NCBI GenBank assembly: GCA_017524665.1
Contig: JAFXVF010000014.1
Location: forward strand, 1-35,295
From: Clostridia bacterium
GTDB lineage: Bacteria; Bacillota; Clostridia; TANB77; CAG-508
Reading direction: 5' to 3'
DNA length: 35,295 bases
Part shown: positions 8,853 through 16,946 of the stretch, piece by piece
Position numbering within the stretch: the first letter of the stretch is position 1
How the letters are laid out: each line of letters starts with the position of its first letter
The notes under the pieces: generated by a model
Seen by the model: only the letters and a program-made list of their open reading frames with translations
Database searches by the model: none
Told to the model about the DNA's origin: nothing
Position numbers and translations under genes: made by a program

Positions 8853-9482
8853 ATGATTAATCCAAAAGTTAAAGATTTGATTGAATGGATAATATGCATT
8901 ATTGTTGCACTTATATTAGCTCTTGTAATAAGGTATTTTATTGGAACCCCAACTGTTGTTGAAAGTTCTTCTATGTATCCAACATTGATAGAAGGACAAA
9001 GACTGGTTTTAGACAGAAAGGTAAGAACATTTGGACATACTTATGAAAGAGGAGAAATAGTTACATTTGAAGCTCCTACAAAAACAAAAGAATATAACAA
9101 AGAAACTGATGAACCTATTGCAACTTTTTATGAACCAAAAGGAGCAATAAATGAATTTATATATTATGTTTTAGAAATAGGAAAAACAAGCTTTATAAAA
9201 AGAGTAATTGCCCTACCTGGTGAACATGTAACAATTAAAGATGGCAAAGTATATATAAATGATAAAATTTTAGATGAACCATATTTACAAAGCGAAGTTG
9301 CTACAGAAAAAACAGGGGAATACTATGATTTGGTTGTACCAGAGGACACACTTTTTTTAATGGGTGACAATAGAGAAAAAAGTATGGATTCAAGAAGTTT
9401 TGGATGTGTACCAATATCAAAAATTGAGAGTAAGGTTTGGATACGTTTTTGGCCTTTTAATTTATTTGGAGAGGTAAAATAG
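8853..9482 (+). CDS. lepB: Signal peptidase I (first of tandem pair)
   Basis: This 209-residue type I signal peptidase has one N-terminal membrane anchor (about residues 11-28). The catalytic Ser lies in SSSMYPTL (about residue 41), the general-base Lys in SFIKRVIALPGE, and the box E signature is GDNREKSMDSRSFG. It removes signal peptides from exported proteins on the outer face of the membrane. AGAAAGGA precedes the ATG, 12 bases after the kinase. Between catalytic Ser and Lys there is a long insert (ETDEPIATFYEPKG...) that is also present, though divergent, in the next gene. A second copy follows, clearly from duplication. Confidence 0.93.
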   Translation: MINPKVKDLIEWIICIIVALILALVIRYFIGTPTVVESSSMYPTLIEGQRLVLDRKVRTFGHTYERGEIVTFEAPTKTKEYNKETDEPIATFYEPKGAINEFIYYVLEIGKTSFIKRVIALPGEHVTIKDGKVYINDKILDEPYLQSEVATEKTGEYYDLVVPEDTLFLMGDNREKSMDSRSFGCVPISKIESKVWIRFWPFNLFGEVK

Positions 9483-9488
9483 CTAGTG

Positions 9489-9517
9489 TTGCGAAATTAA
9501 GAAACATGCTGTATAAT
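9489..9517 (+). promoter_or_regulatory. Internal promoter for second lepB and downstream genes
   Basis: TTGCGA, exact 17-base spacer, TATAAT. It sits between the two signal peptidase genes, so the second copy, holB, ricT and the ferredoxin may be transcribed independently of walRK. Confidence 0.75.
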
Positions 9518-9552
9518 ATTAAGCATAAAACCACGGAAGAAGGGAACAAAAA

Positions 9553-10191
9553 GTGAATAAAACAGTCAAAGAAATACTAGAATGGTCTTTGTGTGTTGTA
9601 ATTGCAGTTATTCTTGCTCTTGTAATCAGATTTTTTGTAGGTGCTCCAACGATAGTTAAACAACCGTCAATGTATCCTACATTAAAACAAGATGAAAGAT
9701 TAGTTTTAAATAGGTGGTTTAAAACAACAAATGGCGAACTCAAAAGAGGAGACATAGTAACTTTCGAATCACCAAGTAAGACATTTGTAGCTAGTGCAGA
9801 TGCAGATTTATCAAATCCAGTCGCAGAATACACTAAAGAGCCAAAAAATATATTTGAAAAATTTGGATATTATGTTTTAGAAATAGGAAAAACAAGCTTT
9901 ATAAAAAGAGTAATTGGCTTGCCAGGAGAACATGTAAAAATTGCTAATAACAAAGTATATATAAATGGAGAAGTGTTAAGTGAGCCATATTTAGAAAAAG
10001 AAGTACTAACAACCTCTTTAAATGGAGCGTATATAGACTTAGTTGTTCCAGAAGGTACAGTTTTTTTAATGGGAGACAACAGACCTAAAAGTACTGACAG
10101 CAGATGCTTTGGATGCGTACCAATATCTAAAATAGAAAGCAAAGTTTGGATTCGTTTCTGGCCATTAACTCTATTTGGAGAAGTAAAATAG
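9553..10191 (+). CDS. lepB: Signal peptidase I (second of tandem pair)
   Basis: This 212-residue paralogue starts with GTG preceded by GAAGAAGGGA. It shares the anchor (about residues 11-28), catalytic Ser in QPSMYPTL, Lys in SFIKRVIGLPGEH and box E GDNRPKSTDSRCFG. The last about 50 residues are nearly identical to the upstream copy, while the region between Ser and Lys differs, which suggests separate substrate preferences or recent duplication with partial conversion. It has its own promoter, unlike the first copy. holB begins 16 bases later. Confidence 0.93.
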   Translation: MNKTVKEILEWSLCVVIAVILALVIRFFVGAPTIVKQPSMYPTLKQDERLVLNRWFKTTNGELKRGDIVTFESPSKTFVASADADLSNPVAEYTKEPKNIFEKFGYYVLEIGKTSFIKRVIGLPGEHVKIANNKVYINGEVLSEPYLEKEVLTTSLNGAYIDLVVPEGTVFLMGDNRPKSTDSRCFGCVPISKIESKVWIRFWPLTLFGEVK

Positions 10192-10207
10192 CATGGAGGT
10201 ATTTTAA

Positions 10208-11092
10208 TTGGCTTTTGAGAATATAGTTGGAAATGATAAGGTAAAGCAAATACTAGAGGAAGTCATTCAGTCAGGCAATTATTTGCATAGCTATTTGTTT
10301 GAGGGAGAAACAGGAATAGGAAAAATACTTTTTGCAAAAGAGTTTGCAAAATATATTTTGGAGTATGAAAATGATTTGCAACTAGATAACAATAACCATC
10401 CTGATTTAAGCATAATAGAACCTGAAGGAAATAGTATTAAAATAGAGCAGATTCGCCTATTACAAACAAAAATTATAGAAAAGCCAATTATATCTAAAAG
10501 AAAAGTATATATAATTGACGAATGTGAAACCATGACAAAAGAAGCCCAGAATTGCTTGCTAAAGACATTAGAGGAACCTCCAGAATATGCAATAATTATA
10601 TTAATCTGTTCAAATGAAAATCTGTTGCTTAGCACAATAAAATCAAGATGTACAAAAATTTCATTTCAAAAGATTTCAAATGACGAAATGAAACGATTTG
10701 TAGAAACAAATGAATTGTTTAAAAATATTTCTGATAGTATGCTATATGCAATAAATGGAAGCATTGGTAAAGCTTACCAAATAAAGGAAAAACAAGAATT
10801 ATATAAACAACTAGAGAAAATATTAGAAAACATAGATGCATATGATAAAATTGAATTTATTAAAAATGCTGAAAACTTATACAAAGAAAAAGACAGCATA
10901 ACTGATGCGCTTGAATACATAAATGTGATTTTATTTAAAAAAGCAAAAGCAGATGACAGATTTTTAAACTGCATCCAACATGTTGAAAAAGCAAAAATAA
11001 AATTAAAACAAAATGCAAATTATGATATGACAATAGATGACATGCTATTCCACTTATGGGAGGAAGTAAATGAAAACTATAATAGGAGTTAG
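10208..11092 (+). CDS. holB: DNA polymerase III delta' subunit
   Basis: The TTG start at 10208 is supported by GGAGGT six bases ahead and by the conserved opening MAFENIVGNDKVK. The 294-residue product has the AAA+ clamp-loader fold: P-loop GETGIGK near residue 39, the Walker B-like IIDECETMTKEAQNCLLKTLEEPPEY-type region near 100 (split here as IIDECETM and LLKTLEEPP), and the sensor region LLSTIKSRC. The Cys zinc ligands of some clamp-loader subunits are not evident. It loads the sliding clamp at the replication fork. The 23-base overlap with ricT is the arrangement found around yaaT/ricT in many Firmicutes. Confidence 0.9.
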   Translation: MAFENIVGNDKVKQILEEVIQSGNYLHSYLFEGETGIGKILFAKEFAKYILEYENDLQLDNNNHPDLSIIEPEGNSIKIEQIRLLQTKIIEKPIISKRKVYIIDECETMTKEAQNCLLKTLEEPPEYAIIILICSNENLLLSTIKSRCTKISFQKISNDEMKRFVETNELFKNISDSMLYAINGSIGKAYQIKEKQELYKQLEKILENIDAYDKIEFIKNAENLYKEKDSITDALEYINVILFKKAKADDRFLNCIQHVEKAKIKLKQNANYDMTIDDMLFHLWEEVNENYNRS

Positions 11093-11990
11093 GTTTAGAA
11101 AACCTGGCAAAATTTATTTTTTTGATCCAGGAGAATTGAAAGTTGAAAAAGGAAGTAATGTAATTGTTGAAACCAGTATGGGACAAGAATTTGGTGAGGT
11201 AATGATTGCGAACAGAGAAATACCCGAATCAAAACTTGCAGCACCTCTAAAGAAAATAATTAGAGTTGCAACACCAAAAGACGTAGAACATGAAAAAGAG
11301 AATAAGGAAAAGGAAAAAGAAGCATTAAAAATATGCGAAGAAAAAATTAAAAAGCATGAATTAGACATGAATTTAACTGAGGTAGAATATAAATTTGATG
11401 GAAGTAAAATCATATTTTATTTCACAGCAGATGGCAGAATTGATTTTCGCGAGTTAGTTAAAGACTTAGCTGCTGTATTTCACACAAGAATTGAATTAAG
11501 ACAAATAGGAGTAAGAGACGAAATTAAAAAAATTGGTGGAAATGGAATGTGTGGTAGAGAATTATGCTGTTGTTCGTTTTTAAGAAACTTTGAAAATGTT
11601 TCAATAAAAATGGCAAAAGAGCAAAACATTTCACTTAACCCATCTAAGATTTCAGGAAACTGCGGAAGGCTAATGTGTTGCTTAAAGTATGAAGAAGAAG
11701 TATATGACGAAAAATTAAAAAGACTTCCTAAAATTGGAGCAATTGTAAAAGGACCTGATGGAGAGGGAGAAATAGTTGGCATAGAAACTTTAGCAGAAAG
11801 AGTAAAAGTAAAACTAAAAGATGGCGAAGATATATTCTATAAAAGATACAATGCTAGCGAAGTAGAAGTAATAAAAGATGTACAAAATGAAGAAGACATA
11901 GAATCTGATGTAAATGCTGAAGATTTAGCAGAACTAGAAGCTCTAGAAAAATTGGCACAATCAGATGTAGAAAATGAAGATGAAATATAA
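11070..11990 (+). CDS. ricT: PSP1-domain protein RicT (YaaT)
   Basis: This 306-residue PSP1 family protein starts inside the end of holB with GGGAGGAAG ahead. The family signature is clear: RFRKPGKIYFFDPGE at the N-terminus, RQIGVRDEIKKIGG, then the cysteine clusters CGRELCCCSF and CGRLMCCLKY (about residues 160-205), which ligate Fe-S in RicT. In Bacillus, RicT with RicA/RicF forms a complex affecting RNase Y-dependent mRNA maturation, sporulation and competence. The C-terminus (from about 265) is acidic. The ferredoxin gene starts 17 bases later. Confidence 0.92.
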   Translation: MKTIIGVRFRKPGKIYFFDPGELKVEKGSNVIVETSMGQEFGEVMIANREIPESKLAAPLKKIIRVATPKDVEHEKENKEKEKEALKICEEKIKKHELDMNLTEVEYKFDGSKIIFYFTADGRIDFRELVKDLAAVFHTRIELRQIGVRDEIKKIGGNGMCGRELCCCSFLRNFENVSIKMAKEQNISLNPSKISGNCGRLMCCLKYEEEVYDEKLKRLPKIGAIVKGPDGEGEIVGIETLAERVKVKLKDGEDIFYKRYNASEVEVIKDVQNEEDIESDVNAEDLAELEALEKLAQSDVENEDEI

Positions 11991-12007
11991 AAAGGAGGGG
12001 AAAAGAA

Positions 12008-12178
12008 ATGGCATACAAAATTTCAGAAAAATGTGTTAGCTGTGGAGCATGTGCAGGAGCTTGTCCTGTAGGATGCATTACACAAGGTAGCGAAAGATAC
12101 CAAATTGATCCAGCACAATGCATAGCATGTGGAACATGTGCAGGCGTTTGCCCAGTAGGTGCACCAGAAGAAGCTTAG
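12008..12178 (+). CDS. 2[4Fe-4S] ferredoxin
   Basis: This 56-residue clostridial-type ferredoxin has two CxxCxxCxxxCP clusters: CVSCGACAGACP near residue 9 and CIACGTCAGVCP near residue 38. That is the full length for the family. AAAGGAGGGG precedes the ATG. It shuttles low-potential electrons and is a plausible acceptor for the pyruvate:ferredoxin oxidoreductase encoded convergently just downstream. The two units end at the same large hairpin. Confidence 0.95.
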   Translation: MAYKISEKCVSCGACAGACPVGCITQGSERYQIDPAQCIACGTCAGVCPVGAPEEA

Positions 12179-12198
12179 TGATAGAAATTCAAAAAATG

Positions 12199-12270
12199 AT
12201 GATAATTTTAGGGACGTTTCTAAAAATTACCATTTGTGGTAATTTTTAGAAACGTCCCTAAAATTATCAT
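12199..12270. repeat. Perfect 34-bp inverted repeat, GGGACG-type palindrome acting as bidirectional terminator
   Basis: Arms 12199-12232 and 12237-12270 match perfectly around a 4-base TTTG loop. The arm contains TAGGGACGTTTC. It sits exactly between the convergent ferredoxin and porB genes, where a shared terminator is expected. The AGGGACG core recurs in the hairpin at 22673-22757, so this looks like a dispersed REP-like element. GGGACG palindromes are known in many Clostridia and are suspected to be mobilised by Y1 transposases. Confidence 0.85.
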
Positions 12271-12287
12271 TGTTCCAAACGTTTAGT

Positions 12288-13241
12288 TTATTCTTTGTTT
12301 GTCATTGCTTCTAAGTCAAGCAATTCTTGCCATCTTGCGTCTACTTCTTTTTGGAATTCTTCTATCATCCATTCATTTCCAGGTTTAAACATGTGTTTAA
12401 ATCTTTTTTGTGGTTTTAAGAATTCTTCAATTGGTAATTTGTTTGCTGGTTTGTAGTTTATAATATATTTTCCATTAATTACTTCATATAATGGCCAATA
12501 GCATGTTTCTACAGCTAGCTTATTTATTTGCATTAAGTCTTCTGTCTTGTATCCCCATCCTCTTGGACATGGAGCAAGTACATTTAAAAATGCAGGTCCT
12601 TCTGTATAAATTGCTTTTTCAGCTTTTTCATATAAATCCTTGTAATTATTAAGTGCAATACTTTGTGCTACATAAGGGATGTGGTGTCCTACTAAAACTT
12701 TTGTTAAGTCTTTTCTAGATTGCATTTTTCCAGGTATTTTGCTACCTGCAGGTGTTGTTGTAGTATCTGCAAATTTTGGTGTTGCAGAAGAACGTTGAAT
12801 ACCTGTATTCATGTATGCACCGTTATCATAGCATACATAAACCATATCATGTCCTCTTTCCATTGCACCAGATAAACTCTGCAATCCTATATCATATGTA
12901 CCACCATCACCACCAAAAGCGATAAACTTTGTATGTTCATCTTCTGGAAGTTTTCCTTGTCTTTTTAATGATTTGTATGCAGCTTCAACTCCAGATTCGG
13001 TTGCTGCTGCACATTCAAATGCTGTGTGTATAAAAGAATCTGTCCATGCTGTATATGGATAAATGAATGTAGAAACTTCCATACAACCTGTAGCTCCAGC
13101 AACAACTGCATGGTCTTCAGGCTTTAGGGCTCTCATAACCATTCTTGCAACAGATGGAGCTCCACAACCAGCACACATTCTATGTCCTGCAGTAAAACGA
13201 GAAGGCTTTTCTGCAACTACTTCTTTTAAATTATATGCCAT
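12288..13241 (-). CDS. porB: Pyruvate:ferredoxin oxidoreductase, beta subunit
   Basis: This 317-residue thiamine-diphosphate subunit has HRMCAGCGAPSVARM near the N-terminus, the GDG-type motif FGGDGGTYDIGLQSLSG (about residue 107) and CYDNGAYMNTGIQRSSATP. These fit the beta chain of four-subunit 2-oxoacid:ferredoxin oxidoreductases, which oxidise pyruvate to acetyl-CoA and CO2 with reduction of ferredoxin. AGAAAGGAG precedes the ATG. It is the last gene of a porG-porD-porA-porB unit. Pyruvate is the likely substrate, but a 2-ketoisovalerate enzyme cannot be excluded. Confidence 0.92.
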   Translation of the reverse strand: MAYNLKEVVAEKPSRFTAGHRMCAGCGAPSVARMVMRALKPEDHAVVAGATGCMEVSTFIYPYTAWTDSFIHTAFECAAATESGVEAAYKSLKRQGKLPEDEHTKFIAFGGDGGTYDIGLQSLSGAMERGHDMVYVCYDNGAYMNTGIQRSSATPKFADTTTTPAGSKIPGKMQSRKDLTKVLVGHHIPYVAQSIALNNYKDLYEKAEKAIYTEGPAFLNVLAPCPRGWGYKTEDLMQINKLAVETCYWPLYEVINGKYIINYKPANKLPIEEFLKPQKRFKHMFKPGNEWMIEEFQKEVDARWQELLDLEAMTNKE

Positions 13242-13256
13242 AATTAAAACTCCTTT

Positions 13257-14441
13257 CTATTTCTCTCTAATACCTAAGTATCTAAATGGATTTTCAGCTT
13301 TTCCTGCTTTTGCAACTTCTACTAAATCTTTGTATACAGTTTCAATATCACTTGCTGGAACATCTCTTCCACCAATACCATATATATAGTTTACAGTTGG
13401 TACTGTAACTCCGTTTACAAACATTGCGGATGTAACATCTTCGAATAAGGCACCACCGGCACCATTTACTGAATCTGCTTTGTCTAAAACTGCAACTGCT
13501 TTTTGTCCTTGTAACGCTTTTGCGATTTCATCAACTGGGAAAGGTCTAAACATACGTACTTTAAGTACGCCAGCTTTTATTCCTTGTTCTCTTAAACGGT
13601 CAGCAGCATATTTTGCAGTTCCTGCTGTTGAGTTCATGCAAACTATTACTATTTCACTGTCATCCATTTTGTATTCTTCAAAGAATCCATAATGTCTTCC
13701 AGTCATTTTTTCAAAGTCTGCTGATACTTCAGCGATTACTTTTTTAGCATTTCTCATAGCTTCTGCTTGAGCTTTTTTATGTTCAAATAGATATCCTTGT
13801 AAATCCAAAGGACCAATTGCAATTGGCTCTTTTCTATTTAGCAAATAATGCTCAGGTTTGTATGTACCTACAAATTCTTTTACTTTATCATCTTCAAGAA
13901 GTTCAATATTTTCAATTGAATGTGATGTGATAAATCCATCCTGACATACCATTAAAGGTAATTGTACATCTTTGTGTTCTGCAATTCTATGTGCCATAAG
14001 AAGGTTATCATATGCTTCCTGATTGCTTTCTGAAAATAGTTGTATCCAACCACTATCACGAACACCCATTGCATCTGAGTGATCATTATGAATATTTAAA
14101 GGACCAGATACTGCACGGTTTACCAAACTCATAACTATTGGAAGTCTTAAGCTTGATGCAATATAGATCATTTCCCACATAAGAGAAAGACCATTTGATG
14201 ATGTAGCTGTCATTGCTCTGGCACCTGCTGCTTCTGCACCAATACATGCAGACATAGCACTATGTTCACTTTCTACAGCAACAAATTCTGTATCTACTGC
14301 TCCATTGCTTACGAAGCTTGAGAAATACTGTGGTATTTCTGTAGAAGGTGTAATTGGGAAAGCAGCTACAACGTCTGGATTGATTTGTTTCATTGCGATA
14401 GCAGCAGCTTCGTTTCCACTTAATCTTTCACGTATTCCCAT
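13257..14441 (-). CDS. porA: Pyruvate:ferredoxin oxidoreductase, alpha subunit
   Basis: This 394-residue subunit opens with GNEAAAIAMKQI and AAFPITPSTEIP, typical of PorA, then ESEHSAMSACIGAEAAGARA and TATSSNGLSLMWEM. The second half (from about 265) is the transketolase C-terminal-like domain, with VRMFRPFPVDEI. It pairs with the beta chain to form the active site. AGAAAGGAG precedes the ATG. It lies 15 bases upstream of porB and 14 bases after porD. Confidence 0.92.
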   Translation of the reverse strand: MGIRERLSGNEAAAIAMKQINPDVVAAFPITPSTEIPQYFSSFVSNGAVDTEFVAVESEHSAMSACIGAEAAGARAMTATSSNGLSLMWEMIYIASSLRLPIVMSLVNRAVSGPLNIHNDHSDAMGVRDSGWIQLFSESNQEAYDNLLMAHRIAEHKDVQLPLMVCQDGFITSHSIENIELLEDDKVKEFVGTYKPEHYLLNRKEPIAIGPLDLQGYLFEHKKAQAEAMRNAKKVIAEVSADFEKMTGRHYGFFEEYKMDDSEIVIVCMNSTAGTAKYAADRLREQGIKAGVLKVRMFRPFPVDEIAKALQGQKAVAVLDKADSVNGAGGALFEDVTSAMFVNGVTVPTVNYIYGIGGRDVPASDIETVYKDLVEVAKAGKAENPFRYLGIREK

Positions 14442-14455
14442 TTTAGTTCTCCTTT

Positions 14456-14743
14456 CTATTTCATTTCAATTGCTCCGAATGGGCATACTTTTGCACATAT
14501 ACCGCATCCTTTACAATAATCATAATTAAAATCTTCACGTTTTTGTTCGTGGTTTACAGGTATAGCATCATCTGGGCAAACAGGGAAGCAAAGTCCACAT
14601 TGTTTGCACTTCTCAGGTATGTACACTGGCTTTTGTGAACGCCAGTCGCCTGTTTTAAATTCTCTAGCATTACCTGCATCATAAATTGTTCCACCAATTG
14701 TAAGGTCTTGCCATGGTGTATTTGTAGTCATTTTTTCGCTCAT
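14456..14743 (-). CDS. porD: Pyruvate:ferredoxin oxidoreductase, delta (ferredoxin-like) subunit
   Basis: This 95-residue subunit has two [4Fe-4S] motifs, CKQCGLCFPVCP (about residue 40) and CKGCGICAKVCP (about residue 76). The N-terminal half (TPWQDLTIGG, KTGDWRSQKPV) matches the leader region of PorD. It carries electrons from the catalytic subunits to external ferredoxin. AAAAGGAGG precedes the ATG. It is separated from porG by a 202-base gap holding a large palindrome, whereas the later genes are tightly spaced. Confidence 0.92.
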   Translation of the reverse strand: MSEKMTTNTPWQDLTIGGTIYDAGNAREFKTGDWRSQKPVYIPEKCKQCGLCFPVCPDDAIPVNHEQKREDFNYDYCKGCGICAKVCPFGAIEMK

Positions 14744-14767
14744 TAATTTTCCTCCTTTTAAAAGTAG

Positions 14768-14940
14768 AATTCTTTTGATTTAAGTCCGCTCCCGGTGAGT
14801 TATATTTTTTCTTTCTCATTGCCCCATCCTAGAACTTGTAGTTCGCGCTTCGCACTCACACAAGTTCTACGGCGGTTACCCCGGAGTCATTCGGCAGAAA
14901 AAATATGGAACTCACCTCGCGCTCTCTTAAAAAAAGAATT
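14768..14940. other. Large structured palindrome between porG and porD
   Basis: The 173-base element ends in AATTCTTTT and AAAAGAATT. Inside, GGTGAGTT-ATATTTTTTCT (14794-14812) pairs with AGAAAAAATAT-GG-AACTCACC (14896-14916). A central stem TAGAACTTGT (14830-14839) pairs with ACAAGTTCTA (14860-14869). The interior is visibly more GC-rich than its surroundings. It has no credible ORF. It could be a non-autonomous mobile element, an intra-operon RNA processing or attenuation structure, or an unrecognised structured RNA. It does not match a riboswitch or tRNA I know. Confidence 0.7.
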
Positions 14941-14945
14941 ATATT

Positions 14946-15527
14946 TTAATTTACTTTTTTAACTTCTTGTAGAGCAAGCTCTAAAGCTTTCATGTTTCCT
15001 TCAATTACTTCAGGCTTCTTAGCAAACTTATGCTTGAATGAGCCAATCATGTCAGCTAGAAAATCTTCGTCTGACATAATTCCACTTACCTTAACAATTG
15101 CCGCAAGCATAGGAGTGTTTGGAAAATATTGTCCTAAAGCTTCCATTGATACTTTTCTTGCATCAATAGCATAAATGCTTCCTTCATAATTCTTAAGAGC
15201 ATTCTTTAAGTACTCTCCATCTTTTGTAGTATTAATAATAATAGCGCCCTCTTTTTTTAGACCAGCTGTAACGTTAACACTCTCTAGAAGTGTGTCGTCA
15301 ACTACTACAACATAGTCAGGTTCATAGATATTACTATGAATTGTAATAGGTGAACTGCTAATTCTATTATAAGCAGTGATAGGCGCACCCATTCTTTCAG
15401 GACCATATTCAGGGAAACCTTGAATATATTTGCCTGTGTTAAAGGCAGCGTCAGCAAGCAACAATGATGCTGTTTTTGCACCTTGTCCGCCTCTTCCGTG
15501 CCATCTGATTTCAATCAAATCGTTCAT
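14946..15527 (-). CDS. porG: Pyruvate:ferredoxin oxidoreductase, gamma subunit
   Basis: This 193-residue subunit begins IEIRWHGRGGQGAKTAS, the hallmark of the gamma chain, followed by GFPEYGPERMGAPITAYNRIS. AAAGGAGGG precedes the ATG. It is the first gene of the por unit, reading from a strong promoter at 15555-15583. In four-subunit enzymes the gamma chain completes the CoA-binding and domain-bridging role. Length is normal. Confidence 0.92.
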   Translation of the reverse strand: MNDLIEIRWHGRGGQGAKTASLLLADAAFNTGKYIQGFPEYGPERMGAPITAYNRISSSPITIHSNIYEPDYVVVVDDTLLESVNVTAGLKKEGAIIINTTKDGEYLKNALKNYEGSIYAIDARKVSMEALGQYFPNTPMLAAIVKVSGIMSDEDFLADMIGSFKHKFAKKPEVIEGNMKALELALQEVKKVN

Positions 15528-15554
15528 AAAGTGAACCCTCCTTTTATGAAAAAT

Positions 15555-15583
15555 AGTATATTTCTAAATTTAAAAAAAGTCAA
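15555..15583 (-). promoter_or_regulatory. Promoter of the por operon
   Basis: On the minus strand TTGACT, a 17-base spacer and TATACT. It lies 28 bases before porG and back to back with the promoter at 15592-15620, so both could share a regulator. Confidence 0.85.
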
Positions 15584-15591
15584 TAAAAACC

Positions 15592-15620
15592 TTGAAAAGA
15601 AAATACGAATAACGTATAAT
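15592..15620 (+). promoter_or_regulatory. Promoter of the LamG-like surface protein
   Basis: TTGAAA, 17-base spacer, TATAAT, 35 bases before the ATG. Divergent from the por promoter. Confidence 0.85.
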
Positions 15621-15655
15621 TAAATTGATTATAAAATCAAACTAAGGAGGAACAA

Positions 15656-16816
15656 ATGAGAAGAAATGATAGAGGCGCAATAACGCTATTTACGCTTATT
15701 GCTGGGCTCTTTTTTATAGCATTTTTAACTTCTATTTTATTAATTGGTGCTGTAAAAAGGCAGGCACAATTAGAAGCAACAAAACAAACCGAAAGTATAT
15801 ATTCTCAAAATAACACTAATGAAATATATGACAGTTATTTTGGTGGAGATGTTGTACCTATTTATACTTTTGCACAATTATTAGAGATGTGCAGTGGCCA
15901 TGAAATAGTTATAAATGAAGAAAGCGGAAAATATTTTACATTTTCGTCAGATGCAATATATATTTTAAGAAATGACTTAGAAGGCACATCAAATGGCGTT
16001 TTAAGCCTTCCTCCAGTGGCATTTACTAATAACGGTAGACTTGAAGGAAACGGAAAAACAATAAAAATAAGAGATACAAGCAAAACAGAAGAGACATATT
16101 ATTATTATAATAACAGTAACAATTATGCATTTCCATTAACAAAAGAAGGATATAGCTATTTAGGCTTACAGATTCACTATGATGGAGTAAATAACGCAGG
16201 CAATGGACATAGTAATTCTCCACAACACCGTACTGCAAATGTGGCAGGATGGGTAGATATAAGCGGAAATGGAAATGATGCTAAAATAACTGGAATAACA
16301 ACACCAAACTGGAAAACAGATTGCCTTGAAACAAATAAAGTAGAAAGTATAGAAACACCATTTACGCTTAATTCAACTTACACAATTGAAGTAGTAATTA
16401 CCCCTTTAGCAATGTTTAACTACAACACTATTTGGGACAATACAAGCAATGCCAATATAGATGAACTATGGATTTATTCTAATTCAACATTGGGACTTAG
16501 AGCATCATCGGGAACAAATATAAGCTATGGAACGAAGAAATTGACATTACAAAAGACAGCAATGCTTACTGCAGTACTCGATATTGAAAATGCTATTGGA
16601 AAACTATATATTAATGGAGAGCGAGTTGAAAATAATACAAGTGCAAATCTAGTTAATACAAGTGGAGGACTTCTCTCATTTAATGGAAAAAACAGTGGAA
16701 ATACAAAAGGAAAAAACAATTATTATAACATAAAAGTATATAATAGAGCATTAACAGATGATGAAATAGAACAAAACTACAAGGTAAACAAACAAAGAAT
16801 TAATTGGAGTGTATAA
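15656..16816 (+). CDS. Membrane-anchored or pilin-like protein with concanavalin/LamG-like domain
   Basis: This 386-residue protein starts after AAGGAGGAAC. Residues 1-32 (RNDRGAITLFTLIAGLFF...) resemble a short basic leader plus hydrophobic helix, as in TadE- or prepilin-like proteins or an N-terminal anchor. The C-terminal half (about 165-380) has the pattern of a LamG/concanavalin A-like lectin domain: GWVDISGNGND, TYTIEVVITP, GKLYINGERV and NIKVYNRALTDDEIEQNY. Such domains bind glycans or host matrix. Extracellular adhesion is likely, but the ligand is unknown. It stands alone between its own promoter and terminator. Confidence 0.85.
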   Translation: MRRNDRGAITLFTLIAGLFFIAFLTSILLIGAVKRQAQLEATKQTESIYSQNNTNEIYDSYFGGDVVPIYTFAQLLEMCSGHEIVINEESGKYFTFSSDAIYILRNDLEGTSNGVLSLPPVAFTNNGRLEGNGKTIKIRDTSKTEETYYYYNNSNNYAFPLTKEGYSYLGLQIHYDGVNNAGNGHSNSPQHRTANVAGWVDISGNGNDAKITGITTPNWKTDCLETNKVESIETPFTLNSTYTIEVVITPLAMFNYNTIWDNTSNANIDELWIYSNSTLGLRASSGTNISYGTKKLTLQKTAMLTAVLDIENAIGKLYINGERVENNTSANLVNTSGGLLSFNGKNSGNTKGKNNYYNIKVYNRALTDDEIEQNYKVNKQRINWSV

Positions 16817-16832
16817 ATTTAAAATGAATGTA

Positions 16833-16860
16833 AAAAGAGCCATAAACATGGCTCTTTTGT
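16833..16860 (+). terminator. Rho-independent terminator
   Basis: AAAAGAGCCAT and ATGGCTCTTTT form an 11-bp stem with a 4-base AAAC loop, 17 bases after the LamG gene. Confidence 0.85.
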
Positions 16861-16861
16861 A

Positions 16862-16890
16862 TTGACTTTTGGCGAAAAAGAAGATAAAAT
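16862..16890 (+). promoter_or_regulatory. Promoter of the minD-minE-rodA unit
   Basis: TTGACT, 17-base spacer, TAAAAT, starting directly after the preceding terminator and 57 bases before minD. Confidence 0.85.
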
Positions 16891-16946
16891 ATGTGTAGCA
16901 AAAATAAGCATTTTTCATTTACCAAAATAAGGAGGAAAAAACGAAA

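Noticed and set aside
14768..14940. tRNA, T-box or known riboswitch in the por gap
   Set aside because: No cloverleaf, T-box sequence or familiar riboswitch core was seen; only nested inverted repeats.
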